Counted from the first letter of the stretch, positions 8,591 through 16,681 are shown. The stretch: DNA of 64,000 bases from Flavobacteriales bacterium (GCA_022447625.1 JAKVAX010000002.1:280219-344218), one strand, 5' to 3'. Notes: generated by a model not told the origin, from the sequence alone. Numbers and translations are program-made.

Positions 8591-8683
8591 AAAGTACACC
8601 GGACCCCTTATGCCATGTGTTAATGCGGGGTTAACACTTGTTAAAAAATGCCAAGCATCTATTCCGCGCTAGCGAGGAAAAAA

Positions 8684-8691
8684 TAACTTTG
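8684..8691 (+). promoter_or_regulatory. -7 box of the histidine kinase gene
   Basis: TAACTTTG matches TAnnTTTG exactly, 25 nt before the TTG start. The usual TTTG at -33 is absent; that position is occupied by the start of the TTCCGCGCTAGCG repeat. Confidence 0.5.
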
Positions 8692-8716
8692 AATACCCCC
8701 TAAGGGAAATCTCGAT

Positions 8717-10216
8717 TTGAAGCAGAAATACATCCAATTACTTGTTGTACTTATTAGTACGGCCTTCATCGGTTTGGTGGCCATACAGATCTATTGGGTA
8801 AATAATTCCATTCTGCTACGCGAACAGGAGTTCAATGTGAATGTGCTGAAGGCCCTTGAAAAGGTGGCTGATCACTTGAATGCGGAAAGCTACTACGTGC
8901 ATGACCCACGGGTAGACGGTGACCAATCGTTGCGCATTACTTCCGGTGATGATGCCCTCGAACTCGAATTCGATAGCAAGTTGATTGGAGACTCTGTCAG
9001 CATTGAAGGGATTCACAGCGATGAGCTTCCGAACATGACTGACTCAGCCCTGTACAGCGCTTGGGGAGACTATGGTCTTGAAACCTCAGAGATTCTAGAT
9101 CAGAGCGGCATCATGGAAGACATCATCGGAGGCGCCGTTTCGCGCGATATCTTCCGAGACTTGCGTCCGATTGATCCTGCCTTTCTCGATTCATTGATTG
9201 ATCATGAATTAGAGGATAGTAATGTCAAAGCTAAATTCGTCTTCGGCGTATTCAATCGGTACCACCAGCCGGAGATCTTAGAGCAAGACGCTGAGCAATA
9301 CCGTGAAGAATTCTTTACGCGAGGCTACAAGACCACCTTGTTTGAAGCAGATCAGCTGCGAGAGCCGTATTTCTTGCGTATCTATTTCCCGCATCAACGT
9401 TCCTACCTACTCCAAACCATGTGGGTGATGCTGTCGATCTCAGCGGTATTGATCATCGTCATCTTCGCTGCATTCACTTATACCATCAAAACGATCTACC
9501 AGCAAAAGAAGGTGGGTGAGATTAAGAATGACTTCATCAATAACATGACGCACGAGTTGAAAACACCGATTTCAACCATTTCACTAGCGTGCGAAGCCTT
9601 GAATGACCCCGACATGCAGCGCAGTGAGAAATCGATGCGCACCTTCATTGGAATGATCAATGAGGAGAACAAGCGTTTGGGAGTATTGGTAGAGAACGTA
9701 CTTCGCTCTGCGATTCTTGACCGTGGAGACATGCAGTTGAAGGTGGAGCAACTCAACATGCACGAGATTATTAAGAATGTTATCCGCAACATTGCCATTC
9801 AAGTGAAGCAAAAAGGCGGAAGCATTAAAACCGAATTGGATGCCACGAATCCATTGATCATGGGTGACTCTGTTCACCTCACGAATGTGGTATACAATTT
9901 GATTGATAATGCCATAAAATACTCACCAGAAAACCCTCAATTGATCATTCGCTCGCGCAATACTGAACACGGCATTGAACTTCAATTTGAAGACAACGGA
10001 ATTGGTATTAGTAAAGACAACCAGCGAAAGATCTTTGATAAACTCTATCGTGTACCCACCGGAAACATTCACAACGTGAAAGGATTCGGTCTCGGATTGA
10101 GCTACGTCCGCGTGGTCGTCGAAAAGCACTTCGGAAAGATCAATGTAGATAGCGAACTTCGAAAGGGAAGCACATTTTTTGTTTACTTACCTGCTGAACA
10201 TGAAGAAAACGACTAG
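8717..10216 (+). CDS. Membrane sensor histidine kinase (HisKA/HATPase)
   Basis: A 499-aa kinase with TM1 at about residues 7-28, a ~200-residue periplasmic sensor region of unknown fold, TM2 at about 234-256, then HisKA with phosphoacceptor His279 (NNMTHELKTPISTIS), N-box NLIDNAIKYSPENP, G1 box FEDNGIGIS and G2 box GFGLGLSYV. No HAMP domain is apparent. The only sensible start is a TTG at 8717: there is no nearby in-frame ATG, the -7 box lies just upstream, and TM1 begins right after it. It overlaps the OmpR-type regulator gene by 17 nt, so the two form a classic pair. The signal is unknown. Confidence 0.92.
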   Translation: MKQKYIQLLVVLISTAFIGLVAIQIYWVNNSILLREQEFNVNVLKALEKVADHLNAESYYVHDPRVDGDQSLRITSGDDALELEFDSKLIGDSVSIEGIHSDELPNMTDSALYSAWGDYGLETSEILDQSGIMEDIIGGAVSRDIFRDLRPIDPAFLDSLIDHELEDSNVKAKFVFGVFNRYHQPEILEQDAEQYREEFFTRGYKTTLFEADQLREPYFLRIYFPHQRSYLLQTMWVMLSISAVLIIVIFAAFTYTIKTIYQQKKVGEIKNDFINNMTHELKTPISTISLACEALNDPDMQRSEKSMRTFIGMINEENKRLGVLVENVLRSAILDRGDMQLKVEQLNMHEIIKNVIRNIAIQVKQKGGSIKTELDATNPLIMGDSVHLTNVVYNLIDNAIKYSPENPQLIIRSRNTEHGIELQFEDNGIGISKDNQRKIFDKLYRVPTGNIHNVKGFGLGLSYVRVVVEKHFGKINVDSELRKGSTFFVYLPAEHEEND

Positions 10217-10895
10217 AATACTATTGTGTGAGGATGACCCAAACTTGGGTACCCTTCTCTCGGAATACCTCTCCGCAAAAGGATTTGAAACAACATTGGC
10301 TGTTGACGGTGTAGAAGGGTTGAAGGCCTTCCGTCGCGAACACTTTGATTTCATCATTCTCGATGTGATGATGCCAAACAAAGACGGATTCACCGTGGCC
10401 AGTGAAATTCGCCAAGAAGACCGTCACATTCCTATACTATTCTTGACGGCCAAGTCAATGAAGGAAGATACCCTCGCGGGGTTCAAGGCCGGTGCCGATG
10501 ACTACATGACCAAGCCATTCTCGATGGAAGAACTCTTGGTTCGTGTCAACGCTATTTTGCGACGTTCAGCAGCCCTTCCAGAAGACGGCGAAGTCGTTAC
10601 AGAATTCAATATTGGTCGTTTCCAGTTCGATTACAACAAGCAACGCTTGTACGAAGGAGAGGAAGAAACGAAGCTTACCACTAAGGAAAACGAGCTACTT
10701 TACTTGCTCTGTAAGAACAAGAATGGATTGTTGGAGCGTAACTACGCCCTGAATGCCATTTGGGGTGATGATAACTACTTCAACGGAAGATCAATGGACG
10801 TCTACATTGCCAAGCTTCGTAAGCATTTGAAGCCGGACGAGTCGATTGAGATCATCAATGTGCACGGGAAAGGATTCAAGTTGTTGACTCCTTGA
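10200..10895 (+). CDS. OmpR/PhoB-family response regulator
   Basis: A 231-aa regulator with a receiver domain (EDD at residues 11-13, phosphoacceptor Asp55 in FIILDVMMPN, Lys in DDYMTKPFSMEELLVR) and a C-terminal winged-helix domain (LTTKENELLYLLCKNKNG, GRSMDVYIAKLRKHL). It is the partner of the upstream kinase, whose stop codon lies inside this gene. The chosen ATG at 10200 gives the normal N-terminus; the frame is open further upstream only as read-through of the kinase end. Confidence 0.95.
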   Translation: MKKTTRILLCEDDPNLGTLLSEYLSAKGFETTLAVDGVEGLKAFRREHFDFIILDVMMPNKDGFTVASEIRQEDRHIPILFLTAKSMKEDTLAGFKAGADDYMTKPFSMEELLVRVNAILRRSAALPEDGEVVTEFNIGRFQFDYNKQRLYEGEEETKLTTKENELLYLLCKNKNGLLERNYALNAIWGDDNYFNGRSMDVYIAKLRKHLKPDESIEIINVHGKGFKLLTP

Positions 10896-11008
10896 TTTTA
10901 GGCCGTTAGTCAGCCGTAAATCTTCATGTTAGCTTCGTTTTTGAAGTGTGATTAATCACTGATCTTTGTCGCAGGATTCCAATCTTCGGCAAGGTCGTTG
11001 CAGCATTT

Positions 11009-11038
11009 CCACTAGTTATTAACTCTAAAACCTAGTGG
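11009..11038 (+). promoter_or_regulatory. Stem-loop directly in front of the TonB-like start codon
   Basis: CCACTAG (11009-11015) pairs perfectly with CTAGTGG (11032-11038) across a 16-nt AT-rich loop, and the ATG starts at 11040. A hairpin one base before a start codon could control translation initiation. There is no T tract, so it is not a terminator. Confidence 0.5.
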
Positions 11039-11039
11039 T

Positions 11040-11774
11040 ATGAATCGTTCTAAAAAGACAAACGAAGCCGACCTCGAAAAGAAAAGAGGCGTCTTCTTTT
11101 ACATCGGATTCGCAGCAGCACTTAGTTTCGTTATGATCGCCCTGGAGTGGACTTCAGTGGAGTATGGTGGAAATAAGGCCTACGGAGAAATTCCGATGAC
11201 CGACATCATGGAGGAAGATGAAATCCCCGTGGTGCGTATCGAACGTCCGAAGGTAGAACCGCCGAAGGACAACACCCGCTTTATTATTGCTCCAAACCCG
11301 GAGCCTGAACCAGATCCTGATCCCGACCCAGATCCGGAACCAGATCCAGAGCCATTCTTGGTTGAGATCGGTGACCCTTTTGGTAGCGAAGAACCAGATC
11401 CGGAACCAGAGCCAGATCTAGACCCGCAGGTGATCGTTGAGATCATGCCTCACTTCGCAGACTGTGAGAATGTGGTTGACCGTGATGCGCAACAAATATG
11501 CACGGAGAGACGCATTATCGAGTGGGTGCAAGACCATGTGAAGTACCCAAGTCATCTTCGCGATGCCGGTATTCAAGGGAAAGTCTTCGCTTCATTTGTC
11601 ATCGACAAACAAGGAGGCATCACAAGTGTCAACATCTTGCGCACACCGCACAAAGATTTCAATGGCACGGTGACTCAAGCCATCAACTCGATCCCTGAAA
11701 TGACTCCAGGAAGTCAACAAGGACGAAAAGCATCGGTCATCATGACGATACCTGTTCACTTCAAGCTGAATTAA
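11040..11774 (+). CDS. TonB-like energy transducer protein
   Basis: A 244-aa protein with a cytoplasmic N-terminus, one TM segment (about residues 18-38, FFYIGFAAALSFVMIAL), a long acidic Pro-rich linker of PDPDPEP-type dipeptides (about residues 84-130) that would span the periplasm, and a TonB C-terminal domain (about 155-244; YPSHLRDAGIQGKVFASFVI and the final VPVHF-like end IPVHFKLN). It would couple the proton gradient to outer-membrane receptors. The linker is Asp/Glu-rich rather than the Lys/Pro type of enterobacterial TonB. No ExbB/ExbD genes are adjacent. A strong terminator follows. Confidence 0.88.
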   Translation: MNRSKKTNEADLEKKRGVFFYIGFAAALSFVMIALEWTSVEYGGNKAYGEIPMTDIMEEDEIPVVRIERPKVEPPKDNTRFIIAPNPEPEPDPDPDPDPEPDPEPFLVEIGDPFGSEEPDPEPEPDLDPQVIVEIMPHFADCENVVDRDAQQICTERRIIEWVQDHVKYPSHLRDAGIQGKVFASFVIDKQGGITSVNILRTPHKDFNGTVTQAINSIPEMTPGSQQGRKASVIMTIPVHFKLN

Positions 11775-11793
11775 GCTGTTTGAACCTTAAGAG

Positions 11794-11818
11794 ACCCCGC
11801 CGTATGGTGGGGTTTTTT
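11794..11818 (+). terminator. Rho-independent terminator after the TonB-like gene
   Basis: Stem ACCCCGCC/GGTGGGGT with loop GTAT, followed by six T residues. Confidence 0.9.
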
Positions 11819-12290
11819 GTTGGATCGTGGAATGCGGAATGCGGTGGTTATCGCTAGACTCTCATCTTTAGTTGTAGCATGATTCGTCCGCCTCAGGCGG
11901 ATAACATGATGTCCGTAGTTATTGGTTATTGATTGTAGTTACAATTAGCTCTTCAGAAAATGAATAATCCACCACCCACCTTGAGCCCGCCGCTCCCGCG
12001 GGCCCACCCACCCCCAGACGCAGGCACAATGTATACGCAAATCATCTGATTTCAAGCGTTTTAAACGTTTAACTTAGCATAACTTTGTAGGCGTTGGTTA
12101 TTTCTTTGTGGATGATGGGAATTTAATCCTTGACGGTGGACAGTAGACGAAAAGAAGAATAAATAATGAATCGTGAATACTGAATTCAGCGCTCGACCCG
12201 CCAGTTCATTATTCATTAATCATTATTTCCGTGGTTCGTGATTTTTCTGCGGGCTTTAGGCGTTAGGTTATTGGCGTTAGTTGTTGGTTA
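11819..12290. other. Non-coding, repeat-like spacer
   Basis: No gene is visible. The stretch is made of degenerate TTAGTTATTGG-like and GAATAATGAATCATTA-like phrases, a GC-rich palindrome (TCCGCCTCAGGCGGA at 11886-11900) shared with 16534-16548, a C-rich patch (11971-12022) and an isolated -7-like TAACTTTG (12080-12087) that leads to no ORF. Confidence 0.6.
11855..11906 (+). repeat. Dispersed intergenic repeat, copy A (TCCGCCTCAGGCGGA core)
   Basis: About 50 bases running from GACTCTC through TAGCATGATT to a perfect 15-base palindrome and GGATAACATG closely match 16503-16557. It is found only between genes. Confidence 0.6.
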
Positions 12291-12488
12291 ATGGTGTTGA
12301 GGGGGACGTATATATGCGTCCTTGAGATCAATCCTTTCAACGAGACCTCTTGGCTGAATTTGGCTTTGGTCCACTTTAATCAAGGAGCTATCGATCGAGC
12401 GCAAGAATGTCTACAAGAAATCCCCCAAGCCGATCAGAAGTATCCGATGTACTACCAACGGATTTTTGGCCGTTACGCTTTCTTCTAG
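12291..12488 (+). pseudogene. Probable remnant of a TPR-protein gene
   Basis: The short frame encodes one recognisable tetratricopeptide-like unit (NETSWLNLALVHFNQGAIDR, then AQECLQEI) and stops after about 55 meaningful residues. The codons before it are made of a hairpin sequence (GGGGACG...CGTCC at 12303-12321) of the same family as the array at 19747-20194, so the original 5' part appears lost. It ends 45 bases before the dnaG start. It could instead be a small intact protein; I favour a remnant because no signal, start context or complete domain is seen. Confidence 0.4.
12303..12321 (+). repeat. Solo hairpin unit (GGACG...CGTCC family)
   Basis: GGGACGTATATATGCGTCC forms a stem with the same outer bases as the GGACGC-ATGAAAT-GCGTCC units near tRNA-Gln, but with an ATATAT centre. 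It sits at the 5' edge of the TPR remnant. Confidence 0.5.
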
Positions 12489-12519
12489 ATTGGACGAGGG
12501 CTCTCCAAGACATTCTCCG

Positions 12520-12527
12520 TAAATTTG
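12520..12527 (+). promoter_or_regulatory. -7 box of dnaG
   Basis: TAAATTTG matches TAnnTTTG exactly and ends 6 nt before the ATG at 12534, implying a leaderless or nearly leaderless mRNA. No TTTG at -33 is seen. Confidence 0.45.
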
Positions 12528-12533
12528 ACTCTT

Positions 12534-14486
12534 ATGATCCCACAGGACGTCATAGACCAAATCATGCAAAGCGTCGATATCATCGAGGTTGTCGGGGAAT
12601 TTGTGCCGCTTAAAAAGTCGGGGTCTAGTTACCGTGGGTTAAGTCCGTTCACCAGCGAGAAAACACCATCGTTTTACGTTGTTCCATCGAAAGGCATTTT
12701 CAAAGATTTCTCTTCTGGAAAAGGAGGCAGCGCTGTGACTTTCTTGATGGAGCATGAGAAGATGAGTTATCCGGAAGCCTTGCGATGGCTAGCGGATAAA
12801 TACGGCATCGAGCTCCAAGAGGAGAAACCGAGTGAGGAAGTGTTGCAGGAGCGTTCTGAACGCGAAAGCTTATTGGCTGTGAGCCAATGGGCAGCCAACT
12901 ACTTCGAGAAAGAACTTTGGGGAGGTGAAGAAGGACAAGCCGTTGGATTGAGTTACTTCCAGGAACGCGGGTTCCGGGATGACATCATGAAGAAATTCAA
13001 GCTGGGGTACTGTCCGGAAGGATGGGAGACGATGACCACAGCTGCTTTAGAAGCCGGCTACGACGAACAGTGGTTGTTGGCTTCTGGTTTGACCAAAGAA
13101 TCGAACGGTAAGAAATACGACTTCTTCCATGGAAGGGTCATGTTCCCGATTCAAGATATTTCGGGTCGTGTGATCGCCTTTGGGGGTAGAACGCTCAAGA
13201 CCGAAAAGAAGGTTGCGAAGTATTTCAATAGTCCAGAGAGTGCGCTGTACAACAAGTCGCGCATCCTCTATGGAATTTTCCAGGCGAAGAATGCGATTGT
13301 ACGCGAGGGCCGATGCTTCTTGGTGGAAGGATATACTGACGTTGTTTCACTCCACCAAGCAGGTGTAGAGAACGTTGTTGCTTCTTCAGGAACGGCGTTG
13401 ACAGAAGATCAGGTGAAACTGATCAAGCGTTACTCAGAGAACGTGACCATCCTCTACGATGGTGACCCGGCTGGTATCCGTGCGAGTTTCCGAGGGATTG
13501 ATTTGATCTTGGCTCAAGGACTGAATGTACGCGTAGTCTTGTTCCCTGACGGAGAAGATCCTGATTCCTTTGCCAAACGCGTTTCGTCAACCGAATTGAC
13601 AGAGTACCTCGAGAAGGAAGCGAAAGACTTCATTGAATTCAAGACCTCCATTCTTAGCAAAGAGGCAGGAAAAGATCCGGTCAAGCGAGCGGATATGATC
13701 CGTGAGGTGGTGTCTTCGATAGTGGAGATTCCAGACCAGATCAAACGTCAGGTCTACATCCAAGAGTGTAGTCGATTGCTCGATATGGCCGAGCAGGTCT
13801 TAATGAACGAGACCAACAAGCTACTTCGCGCTAAACTCAAGCGTAAAAGCAAGCCGGGCGACTACGTTCCTGAACCTGAAGTAGTTCCAGTTCCGCAACC
13901 GGAGCCGAAGGCATATACTAGTAAGAAGACGGCTTACCCGCAAGAGCTTGATCTAGTGCGTTTACTGCTGAATTTCGGTAAGATGCCTATTCAAGTCAGC
14001 TTGCACAACTTAGAAGATGATAAAAAGGAAACGGCGCCAGTTTCCGTGGCAGAATACCTTTTGTTCGAGTTGCGCGATGAGAAGATGGATCTTCATGACC
14101 ATACCCTACAGAAGATTACCACTCGCTACGGAGAGTCCTTAGATCAAGGTAAATTCCCAGAAGATCACTTCTTTCTTCATGACCCTGACCAAGGCGTGGT
14201 TTCCATTTGTGCAGATCTCTTGACGGAGAAACATCAGATGAGTGAAAACTGGTCAGAGCGTCATCAGATTTATCCAGAAACGGAAGACATGAACCTAGCG
14301 AAGGCGGTGAAAGATTGTGTTTATCGATTGAAACTGCGCCATGCACTCATCATGATCGATGAGATTCAAGAAGCACTTAAGACCGACCTACCTACAGAGC
14401 GAATGTTACTCTTATTGGAAGAGAAACGCCACTTGGATGAGGTAAAACGAGAGCTTTCTCGCTATTTTGGTAGTGCAATTATCTAG
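12534..14486 (+). CDS. dnaG: DNA primase, zinc-finger cysteines lost
   Basis: A 650-aa primase that makes RNA primers at the replication fork. The N-terminal zinc-binding region is recognisable by its frame (SPFTSEKTPSFYV, residues 37-49; KDFSSGKGG, 57-65), but the canonical CPFH and CFGC ligands are replaced by SPFT (37-40) and DFSS (58-61). The catalytic TOPRIM domain is intact: EGYTDV near residue 266 and DGDPAG near 307, with FPDGEDPDSF after. The C-terminal region would bind the helicase. The ATG at 12534 is chosen: the upstream TTG lies inside the -7 box and IPQDVIDQI is the typical start. Confidence 0.95.
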   Translation: MIPQDVIDQIMQSVDIIEVVGEFVPLKKSGSSYRGLSPFTSEKTPSFYVVPSKGIFKDFSSGKGGSAVTFLMEHEKMSYPEALRWLADKYGIELQEEKPSEEVLQERSERESLLAVSQWAANYFEKELWGGEEGQAVGLSYFQERGFRDDIMKKFKLGYCPEGWETMTTAALEAGYDEQWLLASGLTKESNGKKYDFFHGRVMFPIQDISGRVIAFGGRTLKTEKKVAKYFNSPESALYNKSRILYGIFQAKNAIVREGRCFLVEGYTDVVSLHQAGVENVVASSGTALTEDQVKLIKRYSENVTILYDGDPAGIRASFRGIDLILAQGLNVRVVLFPDGEDPDSFAKRVSSTELTEYLEKEAKDFIEFKTSILSKEAGKDPVKRADMIREVVSSIVEIPDQIKRQVYIQECSRLLDMAEQVLMNETNKLLRAKLKRKSKPGDYVPEPEVVPVPQPEPKAYTSKKTAYPQELDLVRLLLNFGKMPIQVSLHNLEDDKKETAPVSVAEYLLFELRDEKMDLHDHTLQKITTRYGESLDQGKFPEDHFFLHDPDQGVVSICADLLTEKHQMSENWSERHQIYPETEDMNLAKAVKDCVYRLKLRHALIMIDEIQEALKTDLPTERMLLLLEEKRHLDEVKRELSRYFGSAII

Positions 14487-14487
14487 T

Positions 14488-15312
14488 ATGGAAGAATGGT
14501 TCGATAAAGGACTGCACGTCCAAGGCTACCACGTTACGCTTGGTGACATCCTCTACATTGTTGTTCTCTTTGCGATCATCCGACTGGTCATTTTTGGAAT
14601 TCGTCTTGTTGTCAAGAAGGCCAGTGACAAACGTGGAATGGACGAAGGGATTCGCTTCACTTTAGTCAAGCTCATTAGCTATTTCCTATATACCATAGGA
14701 GTGGCGATGGCACTCGATCAAATTGGAGTGAACATCAATGCCTTACTCGTGGGATCTGCTGCCCTACTCGTAGGAGTTGGTCTGGGAATACAGCACATCT
14801 TCAATGATATCGTCAGTGGCTTCGTCATCCTTTTTGAAGGAGTTGTGCGTGTAGGAGACATCATCGAATTCGACGGTATGATCGCAAGAGTTGTACGGAT
14901 CGATATCCGCACTTCGAAGGTGGTCAATCGAAAAGGTGTATACCTTATTGTTCCCAATTCTAAAATCACCTCAAATTCAGTCATTAACTGGACACATCAC
15001 GACCTTCATAGCCGATTCGATATACAGGTTGGAGTGGCATATGGTTCCAATACGGCCAAGGTGAAACGACTGTTGCTTGAAGTGGCCAAAGAACACCCAC
15101 TAGTGGTCTCTGATCGCCAGCCAGAGGTGGTTTTCATGGATTTCGCTGACTCTTCGTTGAACATGGAATTGCGCTTTTGGGCAACCCGCCCTTGGCAGAT
15201 GGATCAAATAAAAAGTGACATTCGCTTCCGCATTGATGAGGTGTTCCGTGAGCACGACATTAAAATCCCATTCCCACAACGTGAAATGTACGTTTGGGAC
15301 CAGTCGAAATAA
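14488..15312 (+). CDS. MscS-family mechanosensitive ion channel
   Basis: A 274-aa inner-membrane protein with three hydrophobic helices (about residues 14-37, 55-78, 83-107). The third is the Gly/Ala-rich pore helix (LLVGSAALLVGVGLGIQHIF) running into the MscS beta domain signature (FNDIVSGFVILFEGVVRVGD, then VPNSKITSNSVINWT). The C-terminal alpha/beta cage domain follows. It would release solutes on hypo-osmotic shock. It starts one base after the dnaG stop; a TTG start inside dnaG is possible but unlikely. Length is close to small MscS proteins. Confidence 0.93.
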   Translation: MEEWFDKGLHVQGYHVTLGDILYIVVLFAIIRLVIFGIRLVVKKASDKRGMDEGIRFTLVKLISYFLYTIGVAMALDQIGVNINALLVGSAALLVGVGLGIQHIFNDIVSGFVILFEGVVRVGDIIEFDGMIARVVRIDIRTSKVVNRKGVYLIVPNSKITSNSVINWTHHDLHSRFDIQVGVAYGSNTAKVKRLLLEVAKEHPLVVSDRQPEVVFMDFADSSLNMELRFWATRPWQMDQIKSDIRFRIDEVFREHDIKIPFPQREMYVWDQSK

Positions 15313-15324
15313 GCCGTTTTGGCA

Positions 15325-15337
15325 TTCCGCGCTAGCG
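15325..15337 (+). repeat. 13-mer repeat TTCCGCGCTAGCG, leader copy
   Basis: One of eight exact copies in the window. It lies 13 nt after the mscS-like stop and 104 nt before the Cys-rich lipoprotein start. Other exact copies: 926-938, 8662-8674, 17767-17779, 30805-30817, 36479-36491, 43229-43241 and 50633-50645. Confidence 0.75.
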
Positions 15338-15441
15338 AAAGTCAATACACAGAGAACCAAGGTTTGCATGCTTTGTTACGGCTGCAATCAAAGTGTTTCC
15401 GTATCTTCGATTTCTGCATCCAAACTGTTGAAAACGTGAAA

Positions 15442-16401
15442 ATGAAAGAATCACAGGTATATCTCGGATTGATCGCATTGTTTTTTGCGTCATTCCTTCT
15501 TGCGAGTTGTTTGAACGAAGACAATAAAATTCCAGACAACTGTTACGATGGAATTCTGAACAACGGCGAAGAATTAATCGACTGTGGTGGGCCAAATTGT
15601 CCGCTATGTGACCCATGTGAAAATTTTGTTTGGGAACCGGAACTAGGTGAACAATGGGTTGACTGTGGTGGAGAATGTGATCCATGTGATCCTAGCTTCA
15701 ACGGACAGCTTGATCCAGGTGAAGAAGGTATTGATTGTGGAGGTGACACAGGTGTTGACTGTGGTGAGCTCTGTGGAGACGGCCTTCTCAATGGTAACGA
15801 AGAAGAAATTGATTGTGGTGGTCCTGACTGTGACCCATGTCCAACATGTACTGATGGCATCCTGAACCAAGACGAAACAGGTATTGACTGTGGTGGTTCT
15901 GAATGCCCTGACTGTCCGCCAGACGCAGGAGACTGCACAAACGGAGAGATTGACGGTGACGAGCAGTACATTGACTGTGGAGGTAGTGCATGTCCTCCAT
16001 GTGAAGGACTCATCACCTTCAAGCGTGGTGGTCAAACCATCGTATGTGACGCTTCAGTTTTGGGTGCGCTTGCAGGTGGAACAATCACACTCACAGGAGC
16101 ATCATTGCTTCCTGCTGGTATTTCATTCACCTTGACCGAGCCAGCCCTCGGATGGACAAGCGGTGTTGGCATCACAGCTGACGTAGTTTCAAACCCAGGA
16201 ACGGTAGTTCAATTTACAGACAACACAGGTGTGATTTACAGCTCAGGCTTCGGCGAAGGAGAAGTATCTATCACAGTAGATTACGTTTTAGCTGAACCAG
16301 GCGGTTTCATCGCCGGAAGCTTCTCAGGACAACTCTACACTGCAGACGGAGAAGATTCAGTATTCTTGACTCAAGGACAGTTTGCGGTACCATTGCCGTA
16401 A
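15442..16401 (+). CDS. Cys-rich repeat lipoprotein
   Basis: A 319-aa protein beginning with a lipoprotein signal (LIALFFASFLLASC; lipobox LASC), so it is probably anchored in the outer membrane. Residues about 33-190 contain six repeats of the form DGxLNxxExxIDCGGxxCxxC, each with three to four Cys and acidic residues, suggesting disulfide-braced, perhaps calcium-binding, loops. The last ~130 residues are a Gly/Thr-rich beta domain of unknown family. The ATG at 15442 starts the signal peptide; the frame is open upstream but with no signal-like sequence. It is followed by its own terminator. Function unknown; a surface-exposed binding protein is an inference. Confidence 0.75.
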   Translation: MKESQVYLGLIALFFASFLLASCLNEDNKIPDNCYDGILNNGEELIDCGGPNCPLCDPCENFVWEPELGEQWVDCGGECDPCDPSFNGQLDPGEEGIDCGGDTGVDCGELCGDGLLNGNEEEIDCGGPDCDPCPTCTDGILNQDETGIDCGGSECPDCPPDAGDCTNGEIDGDEQYIDCGGSACPPCEGLITFKRGGQTIVCDASVLGALAGGTITLTGASLLPAGISFTLTEPALGWTSGVGITADVVSNPGTVVQFTDNTGVIYSSGFGEGEVSITVDYVLAEPGGFIAGSFSGQLYTADGEDSVFLTQGQFAVPLP

Positions 16402-16430
16402 GGGAACGTAAAGCGAAAAAGACTTTTGAA

Positions 16431-16455
16431 GGGGCCGGTGAGGCCCCTTTTTTTT
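16431..16455 (+). terminator. Rho-independent terminator after the Cys-rich lipoprotein gene
   Basis: Stem GGGGCC/GGCCCC with loop GGTGA, followed by eight T residues. Confidence 0.9.
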
Positions 16456-16681
16456 ATTCGGGTTGTTGGTTTTTGGCACTTGGTTTTTAGTCTCTAGACC
16501 TTCGACTCTCGTCTTTGAGATTAGCATGATTAGTCCGCCTCAGGCGGACAGCATGGTTAGTTCTTAGTCTTTAGTGGTTGGTTTTTGGTCTTCAGTAATT
16601 AGTTCTTGGTCTCTAGACCCTCGACCCTCGACTCTCGAAAGTAGTCTTCAGTTATAGACCTTTAGTTATCGTTTATAGATT
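16456..16681. other. Non-coding, repeat-like spacer
   Basis: No gene seen. The DNA consists of degenerate phrases of the kind TTGGTTTTTAGTCTCTAGACC and CTCGACTCTCG repeated irregularly, plus copy B of the TCCGCCTCAGGCGGA repeat. Confidence 0.6.
16503..16557 (+). repeat. Dispersed intergenic repeat, copy B (TCCGCCTCAGGCGGA core)
   Basis: Matches 11855-11906 over about 50 bases: CGACTCTCGTCTTTGAG, TTAGCATGATTAGTCC, the GC-rich palindrome and CAGCATG. Confidence 0.6.

Larger units (their letters stand above)
8311..8716. other. Intergenic region between divergent genes
   Basis: About 400 bases separate the TonB-dependent receptor and the histidine kinase. It holds the receptor's -7-like box (8334-8341, minus), a minus-strand terminator (8424-8460), a possible small minus-strand RNA upstream of it, a hairpin GTCTG/CAGAC near 8548-8562, one exact copy of the 13-mer TTCCGCGCTAGCG (8662-8674) and the kinase -7 box (8684-8691). 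Confidence 0.6.

Noticed and set aside
11180..11446. Gly/Ser-rich minus-strand ORF opposite the TonB-like linker
   Set aside because: It is the antisense reading of the PDPDPEP-type codons; low complexity with no support.
12080..12087. Promoter for an unknown gene in the 11.8-12.3 kb spacer
   Set aside because: A lone TAACTTTG match without a -33 element or downstream ORF is expected by chance in AT-rich spacer DNA.
15543..16035. Overlapping minus-strand ORFs opposite the Cys-rich lipoprotein
   Set aside because: Antisense readings of the DCGG repeats; Ser/Pro- or Thr-rich with no signal or domain.
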